Positions 36,203-45,440 of a stretch of DNA of 64,000 nt are shown piece by piece. This stretch comes from Haliscomenobacter sp. (lineage in GTDB: Bacteria; Bacteroidota; Bacteroidia; Chitinophagales; Saprospiraceae). The stretch is from positions 124,001-188,000 of the forward strand of contig JADJHZ010000002.1 in NCBI GenBank assembly GCA_016707205.1. The letters are read 5' to 3'. The position numbers and the translations under genes are program-made. Under the pieces are notes generated by a model, which ran no database searches, had not been told where the DNA came from, and was given only the letters and a program-made list of their open reading frames with translations. Positions within the stretch are counted from its first letter, which is position 1. Every line of letters starts with the position of its first letter.

Positions 36203-36275
36203 TTCCAAGTCGTATTTTTTGCCGGGATAGATTTCCTGGATGAGCCAAAACAGGTTGTCCGCCATCAGGCTGCAT
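36203..36275 (-). pseudogene. Erythromycin-esterase-like internal fragment (relic 3)
   Basis: The minus strand encodes M-A-D-N-L-F-W-L-I-Q-E-I-Y-P-G-K-K, matching an internal stretch of the esterase-like gene (M-A-D-N-L-F-W-L-M-Q-K-I-Y-P-G-K-K) at about 21466-21510. Confidence 0.65.
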
Positions 36276-36346
36276 CAGAATGCCCTTCGCAGCGCCGCTG
36301 CGCGCAAAACGAAGCCGGGCTGGTCTTCCCCGTACCCCCAATCGAT

Positions 36347-37768
36347 TTACAAATAAAAATGGGTTTGCAGGGTGAACTGTCCCTTCAATCCGTTTTGCGA
36401 AATGCCATTAGGGGAAAAAGCATCATATTTATAAACCGGACGCGTACCGTACTGCAAGGTGACTTTGGCATTGTGTTTGTTTACAAAATAGTTCAGCCCG
36501 AGGTCGTACTGCAACGAGGGCTCTTCGATCGCCTCAAACGATTTATAGGTTCCGGTAACATAGGGCATGAAAGCGGAGCCGTTTTCAAATGTAGGAAACC
36601 TCAATCCGAATTGGGCGTAGAGGATGTTGCCTGTACCCATGGTAGGCTGCGTATTTCCCGCACCCATGACGCTGCGGTTAGCGTACGCATTCCCCAACTG
36701 TTGTGCGTTGCCGATCGCGGTGGAGGTGTTGAATATGCCGACATTTCGCAGGTACCTTTTGCCGTAGTCCATGTGCTGGAACAACATATAGGCATTCATT
36801 ATATAGCCTTTTTTGCCAACCGCATGGTTATAAAACATATCCAGACCGAGGATAGTGGTATTGTATAATTTTAATGCCTCGCTCCCTAACTCGGGATCCA
36901 GGGTGTAGGTCGACTGGGGGTGGTTGTAGAACCCGGCGCCAATATTAAACAATTCCTGGCCGTCCATGCAGAGTCCTATTTCATAAGGGAGTACGTTTTT
37001 TTCAATGTCTTTAAACATGAATTTCACATAACCAGCCTGAGCAAAAGAGCTGGTATACGCATTTTTAGCCGCCAGGTCCGAATTAAAGCCCGTGGTCGTT
37101 CTAGCCGTCTGCGCATAGGGATTCACGCCATTCTGGAACGGTTGATTTATGGCCAGGCGGTAATCCAGCCGGTTGAGTTGTCCTTTGGCATAAATACCCA
37201 ATTGGCGGGCAAACTGATCATTGGTTTCAATGGTAAACCAGTTGAAAATAGGCGCATCCAACGTCATAAAATTGAGCGTGGAGGCGCTGGCAGACCTGGA
37301 AACGCCATTCCAGTAATGCAGGCCCATACCCGCGTGCAGCTTTTTGGGGATAATGCTAAATTCGGTCCATAGGTCGTGGATATAGAGCTGAGGCTTTTTC
37401 CCGTCGGTCCCACCGGTATACCCCCCGCTGTTAAATGTCTGGTTGTTTATGCCGAAGTGGGTCAAAATCAGCCAGCGCGGCCCCATCTGTGCATAAAACA
37501 TCATTCGGGCTCTTCGGATGCCAATATTGGCGGATGAATTGTCCGCCGCCAAATCGTAACCGATGGTGCCCGGGTTGTTCTCCACCAAGGTCGCCCACGT
37601 TTGCGCCCAGGTAATGATCCTTAAATAGTAGGAACCGTCTTCCGTAACATTGATTCGTATCGGTTTGTATGATTGCGGCGCTTTTTTCGGTTCCACTTTT
37701 TCTTGTGCCGATGCCAGGGAAAACAAACCCATCATCAGTATGGCCGATAATACATATTTGGTATACAT
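36347..37768 (-). CDS. Outer-membrane porin of the acetate-uptake cluster
   Basis: The 473-residue product has a signal peptide (A-I-L-M-M-G-L-F-S-L-A-S-A-Q) and a long barrel with R-R-A-R-M-M-F-Y-A-Q-M-G-P-R-W near residue 85 and G-L-R-F-P-T-F-E near the end. It resembles the phosphate-selective-porin/OprO-P-like porins of Bacteroidota. It sits just downstream of the ActP-like symporter on the same strand (122 bases between them), so it probably brings short organic acids across the outer membrane. Substrate inferred from context only. Confidence 0.75.
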   Translation of the reverse strand: MYTKYVLSAILMMGLFSLASAQEKVEPKKAPQSYKPIRINVTEDGSYYLRIITWAQTWATLVENNPGTIGYDLAADNSSANIGIRRARMMFYAQMGPRWLILTHFGINNQTFNSGGYTGGTDGKKPQLYIHDLWTEFSIIPKKLHAGMGLHYWNGVSRSASASTLNFMTLDAPIFNWFTIETNDQFARQLGIYAKGQLNRLDYRLAINQPFQNGVNPYAQTARTTTGFNSDLAAKNAYTSSFAQAGYVKFMFKDIEKNVLPYEIGLCMDGQELFNIGAGFYNHPQSTYTLDPELGSEALKLYNTTILGLDMFYNHAVGKKGYIMNAYMLFQHMDYGKRYLRNVGIFNTSTAIGNAQQLGNAYANRSVMGAGNTQPTMGTGNILYAQFGLRFPTFENGSAFMPYVTGTYKSFEAIEEPSLQYDLGLNYFVNKHNAKVTLQYGTRPVYKYDAFSPNGISQNGLKGQFTLQTHFYL

Positions 37769-37890
37769 AAAAACGCGGTTTATTAAATCCAATCGGTTAT
37801 TAAAAATAGAGCCCGGCAGTTATACGGACCGAATTGGCTAGAGCGATTCCCAAATCAATTCGCGTCAGGTATAACCGCCAGGCTTTTCTG

Positions 37891-39810
37891 TTACTTGTTG
37901 GTTTTCGTTAAATTTTCTTTTTGCGTCATCAGGGAAACGGCTACCAGGGTGATCACTGCCAGCGGAATGGAAATAATACCCGGATTGTCAAGCGGGATCG
38001 GTGCATCTGCTGGAATGAGGCCGTATTTTTCCCACATAGTCGGAGAAAACAGTATGATTCCTATGGAGGTAACAATGCCCACAACGATCGACCATGCAAT
38101 GCCTTTTGCCGTTGTTTTCTCCCAGAAAAGCAGGAACAATATCGCTGGAAGGTTGGCAGAAGCTGCAACGGCAAAAGCCAGGCCGACAAGGAAGGATACG
38201 TTCATTCCTTTAAACAGAATGCCGAGAAGGATGGCAAAAAGACCTACACAAACGGCCGCGATTTTTCCGGCCTTGACCTTTCCTTTATCGGTCATTTCCA
38301 CCTGCAGGTACTTATCGATGAAATCGTGCGCAATGGCGCCGGAGGAGGCCACAATCAGCCCGCTGACGGTGCCCAGGACGGTGGCGAAGGCAATGGCCGA
38401 GATAATGGAAAACAGACCCACACCAAATGTTTTTGCCAGCAACGGCGCCGACATATTGCTGCTTTCCACATCCAGAACCCCATTGACCATAGCTCCGAGC
38501 CCCATGTACAAGGTGAGAATATAGAAAAATCCAATGGCGGAGATTCCCACGATGGTAGACTTTCGCGCCGCCCTTTGGCTCGGCACGGTGTAATACCTGA
38601 TGAGGATGTGCGGCAAAGCCGAAGTTCCCAGGAATAAAGCCAGCATCAGGGATATAAAGTTCAGCCGGTCCCAGCTCGTAGCGCCCGCAGCGCTGGATAG
38701 TTTATACAACAGTCCGGGCTTCATGACATCCTTGCCCGTTGTGACATTCTGGCGCCAGACGGTTACCTTGTCTTCGCCGTCGGTAAAGGCCTTTTTGGAA
38801 AACCGCACCACCTCGCTATTTTCAATGGCCTTTAGAAACTCAAACGGACCCAAAGGGCCGGTTTTGCTTACCTCTTTCCCATCAACCACGATTTTGCTCA
38901 GATGCCCCACCTGATAGAATTTTCTTTCCGATTTTGGCGCGCCGTTGTACAACACGCTCCCGTCAGGCAGTGTGGTCATATACAACATTTCATCCAGCAC
39001 GGCTTTATCGCCTTGCTTGTTTACATGGAACCAATAGAGCGAACCGTCTTTTTCAAGCTGTGCAAATTCCAGATTATCAACGACTGTGGTTTTAACCAAT
39101 TGGTAGGAGGGATCAACCATTTGAGATAGTACGCCGTTGCTGACGACGGCCTCTGTCTTGAGGAACTGATGGTAATTCTCGTTGGGAGTCAGCGAAATTC
39201 CCTTATTCAATATTTGGAAGGTAAGAATGGTGGAAAACACCACCAGCAGGGCGCCCTTAATAAACTGAACATAGGTAGTGGAAGTCATGCCGGCGGTCGC
39301 CACAATCAAAATAACGATGGAGCCTACGAGTAAAACGCCGATCCAGTGAGGCAACCCGAGCAGGGGCACGATCAAATCTCCGGCGCCAACCATTTGGGGG
39401 ATCAGGTAAAACAGAGAGACAATGAGCGTGCTGATCGAGGCGGCCAGCTTGATATGCTTTGAATTGAACCGGGAGTCAAGCGCATCGGTGAAGGTGTATT
39501 TCCCGAGTTTTTTCAATGGCTCAGCCACTAAAAACAAGGCCACTACCCAGCCTGCAAGGTACCCGATGGAATACAAAAAACCATCATAGCCCGAATAGGC
39601 GATCATGCCGCAAATACCCAGAAAGGAGGCTGCCGAAAGGTAATCCCCGGCAAAGGCAATTCCATTGACCGCCCAGTGAATATTTCCGCCTGCCGCGTAG
39701 TACTTGGAGGCCGATTTCGTTTTTCTGGCAAAATAAAACGACAAACCCAGAACCAGGCCGACTATAAATAAAAAAATTATAATCGCTAAATTAGAAACTT
39801 CGTAAATCAT
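37891..39810 (-). CDS. actP: Sodium/solute symporter, ActP-like (cation/acetate symporter)
   Basis: The 639-residue SSS-family inner-membrane transporter has the conserved Y-Y-A-A-G-G-N (about 37-43) and N-G-I-A-F-A-G-D-Y-L-S-A-A-S-F-L-G region of ActP. W-V-V-A-L-F-L-V-A-E-P-L-K-K-L-G-K-Y-T-F-T-D and P-Q-M-V-G-A-G also match. E. coli ActP is 549 residues. The extra ~90 residues sit in a soluble insert at about 203-378 between two membrane helices. The gene 18 bases upstream is DUF485 (YjcH-like), the usual ActP partner. Confidence 0.85.
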   Translation of the reverse strand: MIYEVSNLAIIIFLFIVGLVLGLSFYFARKTKSASKYYAAGGNIHWAVNGIAFAGDYLSAASFLGICGMIAYSGYDGFLYSIGYLAGWVVALFLVAEPLKKLGKYTFTDALDSRFNSKHIKLAASISTLIVSLFYLIPQMVGAGDLIVPLLGLPHWIGVLLVGSIVILIVATAGMTSTTYVQFIKGALLVVFSTILTFQILNKGISLTPNENYHQFLKTEAVVSNGVLSQMVDPSYQLVKTTVVDNLEFAQLEKDGSLYWFHVNKQGDKAVLDEMLYMTTLPDGSVLYNGAPKSERKFYQVGHLSKIVVDGKEVSKTGPLGPFEFLKAIENSEVVRFSKKAFTDGEDKVTVWRQNVTTGKDVMKPGLLYKLSSAAGATSWDRLNFISLMLALFLGTSALPHILIRYYTVPSQRAARKSTIVGISAIGFFYILTLYMGLGAMVNGVLDVESSNMSAPLLAKTFGVGLFSIISAIAFATVLGTVSGLIVASSGAIAHDFIDKYLQVEMTDKGKVKAGKIAAVCVGLFAILLGILFKGMNVSFLVGLAFAVAASANLPAILFLLFWEKTTAKGIAWSIVVGIVTSIGIILFSPTMWEKYGLIPADAPIPLDNPGIISIPLAVITLVAVSLMTQKENLTKTNK

Positions 39811-39828
39811 AACGGTTGCTTTGTATGG

Positions 39829-40101
39829 TTAGTGTTTATTCATTTCATCCTCCATCCTGGTGCATAAATAATTATAGATGAACCCCATAATTATAGCCAG
39901 TAAGATCAATCCAAATCCATACAAAATAGCGACGTTGAGTCCGCGGATAGCCTCCAATCCCATCCATTCAGGTCTGGCAAGACCAATGAAAACAAATCCT
40001 GCATACACCAGCGTGTAAAACAGGAACATCTTTACGCCTAATTTTGCCTTTTTGGATGCCGCCTTGTCGGTTTCAATCCTTGCAGCCGGTTCGTGTAACA
40101 T
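39829..40101 (-). CDS. DUF485 membrane protein (YjcH-like)
   Basis: The 90-residue protein has two membrane helices (F-L-F-Y-T-L-V-Y-A-G-F-V-F-I and A-I-L-Y-G-F-G-L-I-L-L-A-I-I-M-G). The downstream segment I-Y-N-Y-L-C-T-R-M-E-D-E-M-N is typical of DUF485. DUF485 genes sit next to actP in many bacteria. Start set at M-L-H-E, which removes an unlikely hydrophobic extension. First gene of the cluster. Confidence 0.85.
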   Translation of the reverse strand: MLHEPAARIETDKAASKKAKLGVKMFLFYTLVYAGFVFIGLARPEWMGLEAIRGLNVAILYGFGLILLAIIMGFIYNYLCTRMEDEMNKH

Positions 40102-40199
40102 ATCGAATCCTTTTGTTGAAGTGAAAAAATGAATGAACGCGTATACCAACGTGGGGGGATTTGGGACTATGGATACGAACGTTCAGCACAAGTCCAAAC

Positions 40200-40293
40200 C
40201 CACATTACTGGACATTTTTGGAACGAGACCTTCCAGGTTTGGCAAACCAGGAAGGTCTGGATGCCCGGAAAGCGAAAATGTCCAGTAGGGTGG
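40200..40293. repeat. Dispersed two-stem palindrome, copy C
   Basis: Outer arms CCACATTACTGGACATTTT (40200-40218) and AAAATGTCCAGTAGGGTGG (40275-40293) pair with two mismatches. The inner arms AGACCTTCCAGGTTT (40226-40240) and AAACCAGGAAGGTCT (40244-40258) pair with one mismatch. Confidence 0.9.
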
Positions 40294-40477
40294 TCCAAAC
40301 CTCTTCCACGTCCGCATATACGGACCGGCGTGGTTGGGAAAATTCCCAAATCATTTTGGTCCTGTATAAATATACTGCACGATTTTTACAACTATTTGAA
40401 AACAGCGGAAAAATTTTAGCTCAAATCTCAACTAACTAATATTCAACGTTTTGCGATATTCTTTCAAGTTTAAAAAA

Positions 40478-41233
40478 ATGAGAGTACAGTACTGTTCCGA
40501 TCTGCATCTGGAGTTTGAGCGCAACAACCACTATGTATCTTCTAACCCGCTGCAGGTATGCGGCGAAATATTGATCTTAGCCGGTGATATCGTTCCGCTG
40601 CACGATGAGCACATGAACAGTCCTTTTTTCCGTTTTATTGCCGAAAATTATGCGCAGGTGTATTGGGTACCCGGAAACCATGAATACTACTACCACGACA
40701 TAGCCGGCTACGGAAGTTCCATGCACCAGCAGATACATCCAAAAATCAGCATCGTCAATAATGTGGTGATTGAATACGGAGGCGTTCCGTTTATTTTCAG
40801 CACGATGTGGTCGAAGATCAGCCCGGGGAATGAACGGCTGATAGAACAACAAATGGCCGATTTCGATTGTATCACTTACAAAAACAAAAAGCTCCGAGCC
40901 CCGGATTTTAACCGGCTGCACGAGGAAAGCGTGCGTTTTTTAAACACCGCAATTCACGGGCAAAAACGCCCTTTTGTAGTGGTGACGCACCATCTGCCTT
41001 CGCCTGTGTGCAACTCCCGCATACACCAAATCAGCCCGATCAATGAGGCTTTTTGTGTTGATTTATCCGATCTCATACGGGAGAGCAACGCCAGTTTCTG
41101 GATCTATGGCCACAGCCACTATAATGCGAAACCGGTTCAAATTGGCAACACGTTCCTGCTGACCAACCAGCTTGGGTATGTCCATTTGAACGAGCACGGC
41201 GCCTTCCGGCGCAATGCGTACCTGTCGGTCTGA
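40478..41233 (+). CDS. Metallophosphoesterase
   Basis: The 251-residue calcineurin-like phosphoesterase has all metal motifs in order: S-D-L-H-L-E (residues 6-11), A-G-D-I-V, P-G-N-H-E-Y-Y, V-T-H-H-L-P, and G-H-S-H-Y-N near the C-terminus. Cytoplasmic, no signal peptide. Substrate not determined. Start set at the ATG giving M-R-V-Q-Y-C-S-D-L-H. Convergent with the 3' end of the DUF294 protein gene. Confidence 0.92.
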   Translation: MRVQYCSDLHLEFERNNHYVSSNPLQVCGEILILAGDIVPLHDEHMNSPFFRFIAENYAQVYWVPGNHEYYYHDIAGYGSSMHQQIHPKISIVNNVVIEYGGVPFIFSTMWSKISPGNERLIEQQMADFDCITYKNKKLRAPDFNRLHEESVRFLNTAIHGQKRPFVVVTHHLPSPVCNSRIHQISPINEAFCVDLSDLIRESNASFWIYGHSHYNAKPVQIGNTFLLTNQLGYVHLNEHGAFRRNAYLSV

Positions 41234-41344
41234 AGGCGGTTTGGCGTCGGGATGAAAACGCTTTTATCGTGCTTTGAACAACCAATTGAGCCCGGTGGCC
41301 AAGACTTCCCAGGTGCAAAAAGTTGTTCAACGCACGATAATTCC

Positions 41345-44204
41345 CTATATCGTGATCTTGAAATCGGTCTTTACTTTGTTCTGATAATCCCGGAATCGAG
41401 GAGAGCACTTTTTTCAACAGATATATTTCATTCTCCGGCAGGGTCTTGTAGTGCAGTTGGTTGGTAAGCGGCAGATTTTTTTCCGCCAGGTGTACCTGAT
41501 TGCGGAAGCGGAGTTTCATCAGGAAGTTGTAGGAGTAAACGATATCGTCAATGGTTGCTTCACTGACCAAACGCCGGTCTTTCAACGCCGTAAGCCGGTC
41601 GATGGTATTGGAATACCGGATATCGTCCCGCAGGGCATAGGTTCTGGCAAACATGATGATGGGGATCAGGGCATTTTTAAGATCCACGATATCTTCATTT
41701 TTTTCTGCCAAAATACCGGCCGGCAGGTGTTCGGATTTGGTTCGGACCGTATTGTTGGCCATGTGGTATAAGAATAGCGGATATTCCCTGGCATTGGCGG
41801 CAATTAATTGGCTCAGCTTCTCCGTAAAAACTTCTGACCCGTAGACCTTGCGGAAATCAAAAAACACGCATGCATCCAGTAGGTTCTGCTGCTCCGGCAA
41901 TGCCATCCAATTCGTGAAATATTGTTCCCACAAGCGCAGCGGCCCGCACCACTTCGGGTTTTTAGCCATGATGTTTCCTGGGCAAAAGGTGTAGCCGGCG
42001 TGGTGGAGGTCATTGCAGATTTTTTCTCCGAGCGCATTAAAATACGTCTTGACCGCCCGCTCGCTGACGGGCGGGACATCCTCGTAGATGATGGCGTTGT
42101 CCTGATCCGTTAGCAACGTCTCCTCTTCGCGCCCTTCACTGCCCAGGCAGATAAAGGAAAAGTCTACCGGGGGCGGCCCTACCTCATCGATGGCCATTTG
42201 AATGATTTTTTGGGCCAGCGCATCAGAGAAGGAGGTCGTGCTTCGGGTGATGATTCGGGCGGACACCTCGCTTTTCACCATGGGATTGATGAAATTCCGA
42301 AAATCAATATAGCGCTTCCGCAGGTCGTCGGCGGTTTCCGCGTTTTGGATCGCGGTATCAAATGAATAACCTGAACCCAGGGCTTCCCGGTAAATATCCC
42401 CCATGCGCAATACCCCTTTGATTTCCATGGACGTATTTCGCACCACGAGATGATGGATATTTTTTGATTCACTGATGCGCAACGCGTCGGCAACGGGGAT
42501 GTTTTCGGAAATATATATCACCGGCGAGCTCATGATCATATAGGCCGGGTTGTCAAGGCGGAGCTCCAGTTCGTACACGCGTTTCTGTACGTCGGTATGG
42601 GTGATGATTCCCAGGACGTCTGTTCCATTTTTCGCGAGTAATACGCTGCCCGACTCGCTTTTCGACAGGCTTTTGAGTACGTCGGAAATCGTTGCATCGG
42701 CATCGATGAACCGGGCGGGATGGATAAACGCGTTCACTTGCCGGTGCAATACCAGGCGCTTCGCCTGCAAATCGGTAATCAGCCGCTCAAACCTGATTTT
42801 TTGATTTTCCTGATTCGTAATATCTTCCAGGATGCCGTCGCAAATGAGGTCCTCGTGATTTTCCTTGTTCACCACCACCATCGATACGGCAACGAATAGC
42901 GCCGCCCCGTTTTGGGTATTGATTCTAAGGATTTTATTCTTCAAAAAACCATGTTCCAGCAATTGGTTTCTGATGTTCTTTCTTTCCTCCGGATCGGACA
43001 ACAAGGCGAGAACGGGCACTGAAGCCAGCTCTTCGAACGCGTCGTACCCCAGCATCCGGATGGCCGTCGGGTTGGCATAGATAAACGTTCCTTTAGAATG
43101 AAGGGTAGCCTTAAAAAATCCAATATCCAGGGCACTGATCAGCTTTTGATACTCCACCGAAGGAATGGCATTGTTGCCCTCGGCGGATAGGTCTTTAACG
43201 ATGAGGATGCTTACCGTTTTGCCGTAAAACTCCGTCTTGGACGAAGTAACCAGCGCCTCCAGCAACCCGCCGTTTTTCCTGGCGAGGTTCAGTTCGTACT
43301 TGCCCTCCCTTACGGTATTTCCCGAAAAAGCATCGATGATGTCCTTGTTGTTCGTATTGCTGATCATTTTCTGAAGCGGGAAGTGGGTCAGTTCCTCGCT
43401 TTCGTATCCCGTCATTTTACTGATCACGCTATTCGAAAAACTGATTTTCCCATCCATCACCATCAGCAATCCTTCGGTGGCCGCTTCTACCAGCGTGCGA
43501 AATTTTTCCCTTGACTTGTGCAGTTCCCCTTCCGCTTCGATCCGCTTGCGCTCACTGTTGATACTTTGATTGAAGATGTAGAGCAACAACACCGCGATGG
43601 CGATAGAAATTCCGATGGATATCCGCACCATGCTTGCGGTAAGCGCCGAAATCTCCTTTTTCACGTCTTCTATATATACCCCGGTGCCGATCACCCACTG
43701 CCAGGGCTTGAAAATTTTGACATACGACAACTTGGGCACAATATGCAACGAGTCGTCTTTCCATTGCCACATATAATCCACATAGCCTTCTTCCGATTTC
43801 TTTACGACCTCGACGAAGGCTACGAAAAGTTTTTTCCCATGGGGATCGGTAAAGTTGGTCAGGTCCTTGCCATTCAGATCATTCCGGAACGGATGGACGA
43901 TCATCGTCGGGTGCAGGTCGGTGATCCAGAAATAATCTTTGTTTTCATCCCCATACCGAAGGTATTGGATCCTGGAAATGGCAATCTGCTGCGCTTCCTC
44001 CCGATCGAGAATGCCCTCCCTTTCGTCGGTTTCGTATTTCGACAGGATACTTAGCGCCGCGTGGGTCAGCTCCATGATCATCTCCCGCTTGCCGTCCATG
44101 ATATTTTGCTGGTAGCGGGGGATGATGATCAAAAAAATCGTAAGAATAAACAGGAGCATCGACAAGATGGTGGGAAGAACAATCCTCAGGTAAAATTTTT
44201 TCAT
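41345..44204 (-). CDS. Cache-PAS-PAS-CBS-DUF294 nucleotidyltransferase-like signalling protein
   Basis: A ~950-residue membrane protein: TM (residues 8-28), single Cache sensor domain (about 35-180), TM (about 190-212), PAS (about 235-345), PAS (about 355-465) and a CBS pair (about 490-610). DUF294 nucleotidyltransferase follows (about 620-780, with L-G-S-E-G-R and T-D-Q-D-N-A), then DUF294_C (to about 940). DUF294-CBS proteins often sit beside actP genes. The main frame runs on to 41073 antisense to the phosphoesterase with implausible residues. A one-base shift near 41380 instead gives a natural end V-K-T-D-F-K-I-T-I with stop at 41345. Confidence 0.82.
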
Positions 44205-44450
44205 TTCAGTTGGCGTAAATGAATGCCCCGTCGCTGACCAAAGTTAACAAAATAGACCCAGAGTATCAACAGGGGCTGTAACTTGTTTTTCGGGGCTCAT
44301 CCCCTGGGTTTTTCAGAGATCCAGGGTGGGCTTTTTTGAGGGGGAAGGGCGGTTGTGTTTAGGACGGCTGGGGCTCCGAAGCGCTTCTCCATCCCATATG
44401 ACCGAATGAAATCAAGAAACCTAACGGTGGAAATATTGGCGTTTTGACCA

Positions 44451-44530
44451 GAAGCCATCTCAAAATGATAGAATTATGGCGTTCTCCCCCTTTGAAGGGG
44501 GTCGGGGGGATGAAACCTTTCAACAGCATT
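44451..44530. repeat. Dispersed element D, copy 3 (uninterrupted)
   Basis: GAAGCCATCTCAAAATGATA, ATGGCGTTCTCCCCC, a CCCCCTTTGAAGGGGG palindrome, and GGGGGGATGAAACC. It provides the template showing where the IS inserted in copy 1. Confidence 0.8.
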
Positions 44531-44687
44531 CTCAGAAAAGTCACCCCAATAATCTTTGAAGATGCCAAACTGCATGATGACCATGGGAATGATCATCCAT
44601 TTGTGAAGGTCTTTATATTTTGTTCATATTCCAGCTTGAATGTTATCCTCTTTTACGTCATTGTCCATGAAGCCGGCCCAATTGCAT

Positions 44688-44830
44688 GCAACGGTTTTCG
44701 GGCTTGGCGAAGGTGGCGATTTTCACCATCCCGATAGCTATCGGGATTGATGCGGAGAACCAAACTTTGATTAACCACAAATGTGTCTGCAGAGCACTGA
44801 ACCGCCACTTTTGCCGAACCCGTGTTAGCG
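44688..44830. repeat. attC-like element, first of array
   Basis: Starts GCAACGGTTTTCGGGC and ends CGTGTTAGCG. Arms CGGGCTTGGCGAAGGTGGCG (44699-44718) and CGCCACTTTTGCCGAACCCG (44803-44822) pair almost fully. Internal AAACTTTGATTAACCAC and CACTGAA are shared with the next elements. Confidence 0.75.
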
Positions 44831-44861
44831 GTTCGTTGTTCTTGTATTCTGTCACATATTG

Positions 44862-45224
44862 TTACCATTGTTGAAATCTAATGCCAATTTGATTGTCTTT
44901 AATTGCAAATTCCTTTGCACCCCAGGGTCTTGTTGTAACCTTGTTAAGATTAGGGTGAAGTAGATGAGGATGAGATGCAGATACTTTAGCATAAACTTCT
45001 TCAATATTATTTGTCTCAAGTCTTAACTCTGGATAATGTTCTTTCGCTAATTGTTCGTCTTGAAAAACCATAATGCTTATTCCATCTTTTTCTAATACAC
45101 AATAAGGTTGCGAAGTCTTTAAATCTTCATGTTCAATTGAAAATTGTAGACAGTCAACAAATAGTTTTAGTCCGTCTGAAATGTCGATATAGAACACACT
45201 GGGTACTAACTTCGAAAAATTCAT
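44862..45224 (-). CDS. VOC family protein (bleomycin-resistance-like)
   Basis: The 120-residue protein is a single VOC domain: V-P-S-V-F-Y-I-D-I at the start, Y-C-V-L-E-K-D-G-I-S-I-M-V-F in the middle, and A-I-K-D-N-Q-I-G-I-R-F-Q at the end. Such proteins bind small hydrophobic toxins (bleomycin) or metals. It is the first cassette-like gene of the array, with an attC-like element on each side. Confidence 0.8.
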   Translation of the reverse strand: MNFSKLVPSVFYIDISDGLKLFVDCLQFSIEHEDLKTSQPYCVLEKDGISIMVFQDEQLAKEHYPELRLETNNIEEVYAKVSASHPHLLHPNLNKVTTRPWGAKEFAIKDNQIGIRFQQW

Positions 45225-45288
45225 ACATACATTATTTGATTGTTTCTTTGTTATTTCATTTTTTCTAGTTTGTCTCTCTACAATGACC

Positions 45289-45420
45289 GCTAACGTTTTG
45301 CAGCTACCCGAAGGTGGCGATTTCTAAGCACTTCACTGTCAGCCAAGCAGAAACTTTGATAGAAGCACAAAGCTTGGTTTAACCACTGAACCGCCACTTT
45401 GGGGTAGGTGCTGTTGGCAA
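45289..45420. repeat. attC-like element, second of array
   Basis: Starts GCTAACGTTTTGCAGC and ends GGTGCTGTTGGCAA. Arms GCAGCTACCCGAAGGTGGCG (45300-45319) and CGCCACTTTGGGGTAGGTGC (45392-45411) pair closely. Internal GAAACTTTGATAGAAGCAC and CACTGAA match the first element. Confidence 0.75.
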
Positions 45421-45440
45421 CTGGCTTTTTAATCTGCCTT

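Larger units (their letters stand above)
44205..44861. other. Intergenic region before the cassette-like array
   Basis: No gene seen. Contains element D copy 3 (44451-44530) and the first attC-like palindrome (44688-44830). Confidence 0.5.

Noticed and set aside
41073..41344. C-terminal extension of the DUF294 protein
   Set aside because: Residues are an antisense reading of the metallophosphoesterase; a frameshift just before the natural stop explains it.
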